A stretch of DNA of 64,000 nucleotides. Origin: Bdellovibrionales bacterium (GTDB lineage: Bacteria; Bdellovibrionota; Bdellovibrionia; Bdellovibrionales; UBA1609). Below, piece by piece: positions 62,841-64,000 of this stretch; the stretch's first letter is position 1; every line of letters starts with the position of its first letter. The DNA is taken from the NCBI GenBank assembly GCA_019637855.1, contig JAHBUX010000003.1, positions 62,001-126,000 of the forward strand. The letters are read 5' to 3'. The notes beneath the pieces are model-generated. The model was not told the origin of the DNA. It did not search any database and saw only the letters and a program-made list of their open reading frames with translations. Both the position numbers and the translations under genes were made by a program.

Positions 62841-64000
62841 ATGAACCGCACCAGTCTCGATAAAGAAGCGCTCGAGTACCATTCCAAACCTCGTCCTGGA
62901 AAAGTGGAGGTCATCTCCAGCAAAGAGTGTCAGACTGAACACTCTCTTTCGCTGGCCTACTCGCCTGGGGTCGCGGCTCCTTGTAAGGAGATCGCCAAAG
63001 ATCCAAGCAAAGTCTACGAGTACACCACCAAGGGCAATCTGGTGGCGGTGATCACCAACGGCACCGCGGTTTTAGGTTTGGGCAATATCGGCCCGCTGGC
63101 TGGCAAGCCCGTGATGGAAGGTAAAGGCGTTCTGTTCAAACAATTCGCCGGCATCAACGTTTTCGACATCGAGTTGAATGCTCCGGGTGTTGAGGAGTTT
63201 ATCGCGGCGGTGAAAGCGCTGGAACCCACCTTCGGTGGCATCAACCTGGAGGACATCGCCGCTCCCGAGTGCTTTGTGATCGAAGAGCGTTTAAAAGCCG
63301 AAATGAAAATCCCGGTGTTTCATGACGATCAGCACGGCACCGCCATCATCAGTGGCGCGGCCTTGATCAACGCCTGCCTTGTCACTAAACGCAAAATGTC
63401 CAGCGTGAAGGTGGTTTTTAACGGCGCAGGCGCCGCGGCGATTTCATGCGCGAGAATCTTTAAAGCGCTGGGCGTGAAGTCGCAAAACATCATTATGTGC
63501 GACTCACAAGGCGTGGTTTACAAAGGCCGCACCAAAGGAATGAACAAGTACAAAGAAGAGTTCGTCGTCGACACCGAAGCCCGCACGCTGAGTGATGCGA
63601 TGAAGGGCGCCGATGTTTTCGTAGGCCTGAGTGTGGCCGGCGCTGTCACGCCTGAAATGCTTTTGGGCATGAACAAAAAGCCCATCGTGTTCGCCATGGC
63701 CAATCCAGATCCAGAAATCCTGCCCGATGTGGCCAAGCAGGTGCGACCCGATGTGATCATAGCCACGGGTCGCAGTGACTTCCCCAATCAGGTGAACAAC
63801 GTGCTCGGTTTCCCCTCAATCTTCCGCGGCGCCTTGGATACGCGCGCCACTCAGATCAATGAGGAGATGAAACTTGCGGCCGTGCATGCGCTGGCGGAGC
63901 TGGCGCGCGAAGATGTGCCCGACAGTGTGTCGGCCGCCTACGCCAACCGCGTGTTTCATTTTGGTCCCGATTACATCATCCCGAAGCCTTTCGATAACCG
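62841..64000 (+). CDS. maeB: NADP-dependent malic enzyme, 3' truncated by the window end
   Basis: An open frame from ATG 62841 to the last base (386 codons, no stop). It oxidatively decarboxylates malate to pyruvate. [10 protein letters not shown] contains the catalytic Tyr region. [19 protein letters not shown] and [13 protein letters not shown] hold the catalytic Lys. [15 protein letters not shown] and [10 protein letters not shown] are the metal-binding blocks, and [17 protein letters not shown] the NADP site. The frame still reads [13 protein letters not shown] at the edge, near the end of the malic domain, so I cannot tell whether a phosphotransacetylase-like C-terminal domain follows. 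Confidence 0.93.
   Translation, partial: MNRTSLDKEALEYHSKPRPGKVEVISSKECQTEHSLSLAYSPGVAAPCKEIAKDPSKVYEYTTKGNLVAVITNGTAVLGLGNIGPLAGKPVMEGKGVLFKQFAGINVFDIELNAPGVEEFIAAVKALEPTFGGINLEDIAAPECFVIEERLKAEMKIPVFHDDQHGTAIISGAALINACLVTKRKMSSVKVVFNGAGAAAISCARIFKALGVKSQNIIMCDSQGVVYKGRTKGMNKYKEEFVVDTEARTLSDAMKGADVFVGLSVAGAVTPEMLLGMNKKPIVFAMANPDPEILPDVAKQVRPDVIIATGRSDFPNQVNNVLGFPSIFRGALDTRATQINEEMKLAAVHALAELAREDVPDSVSAAYANRVFHFGPDYIIPKPFDN

Overview
The window is a Gram-negative chromosome segment of roughly even GC content. Kdo synthesis genes, outer-membrane beta-barrels, many lipoproteins, a fused B12-dependent acyl-CoA mutase (IcmF type) and secreted phage-tail-fibre-like proteins together suggest a Bdellovibrionota or deltaproteobacteria-like organism. 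That placement is inference from gene content only. I see no rRNA, tRNA, CRISPR array or complete insertion sequence.

Bases 1-42506 are mainly a very large surface-polysaccharide locus. It opens with the end of a sugar N-acetyltransferase, a secreted tail-collar protein, a methyltransferase, a PglC-type sugar-phosphate transferase and a DegT aminotransferase. A metF-metH methionine/folate operon follows (4041-8635), then a second secreted tail-fibre-like, glycine-rich protein (8827-9714). Next is kdsC-kdsA coupled to an ABC-2 polysaccharide exporter (9882-12827). The 12818-27211 block is unusual. It holds two large proteins built from the same RgpF, HAD and middle modules in permuted order. 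Between them lie a class II DAHP synthase, an ATP-grasp ligase, a DegT aminotransferase, a possible glycosyltransferase, an FkbM methyltransferase, a Gfo/Idh oxidoreductase and a 3-dehydroquinate synthase. The dTDP-L-rhamnose set (rfbC, rfbBAD) follows, then GT2 and GT4 glycosyltransferases, more methyltransferases, a Wzx-like flippase, and a WbpB/WbpE-like oxidoreductase-aminotransferase operon. A WbpM/PglF-type 4,6-dehydratase closes the locus.

Bases 42507-43275 are non-coding and carry two direct copies of a roughly 196-bp element, each with a perfect 16-bp palindrome and a terminator-like hairpin. From 43276 to 53253 there is a long minus-strand run: lipoprotein, RelA/SpoT-like orphan, beta-barrel, 3-hydroxyacyl-CoA dehydrogenase, enoyl-CoA hydratase, IcmF and a hybrid histidine kinase. 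Gaps are small throughout, so this may be one operon for short or branched acyl-CoA metabolism.

Bases 53429-64000 hold envelope proteins (a DUF2799-like lipoprotein, a beta-barrel and another lipoprotein), an HNH endonuclease, a fadA/fadB-type beta-oxidation pair, a short secreted peptide, a small membrane protein and the start of a malic enzyme cut by the window end. The most interesting points are the permuted RgpF/HAD proteins (one with a 9-G tract that could be phase-variable), the aminoshikimate-like enzyme set inside a glycan locus, the tail-fibre-like exported pair, an Asp at the metal/Asn position of KdsA, the RelA/SpoT-like orphan, and the tandem structured repeat.
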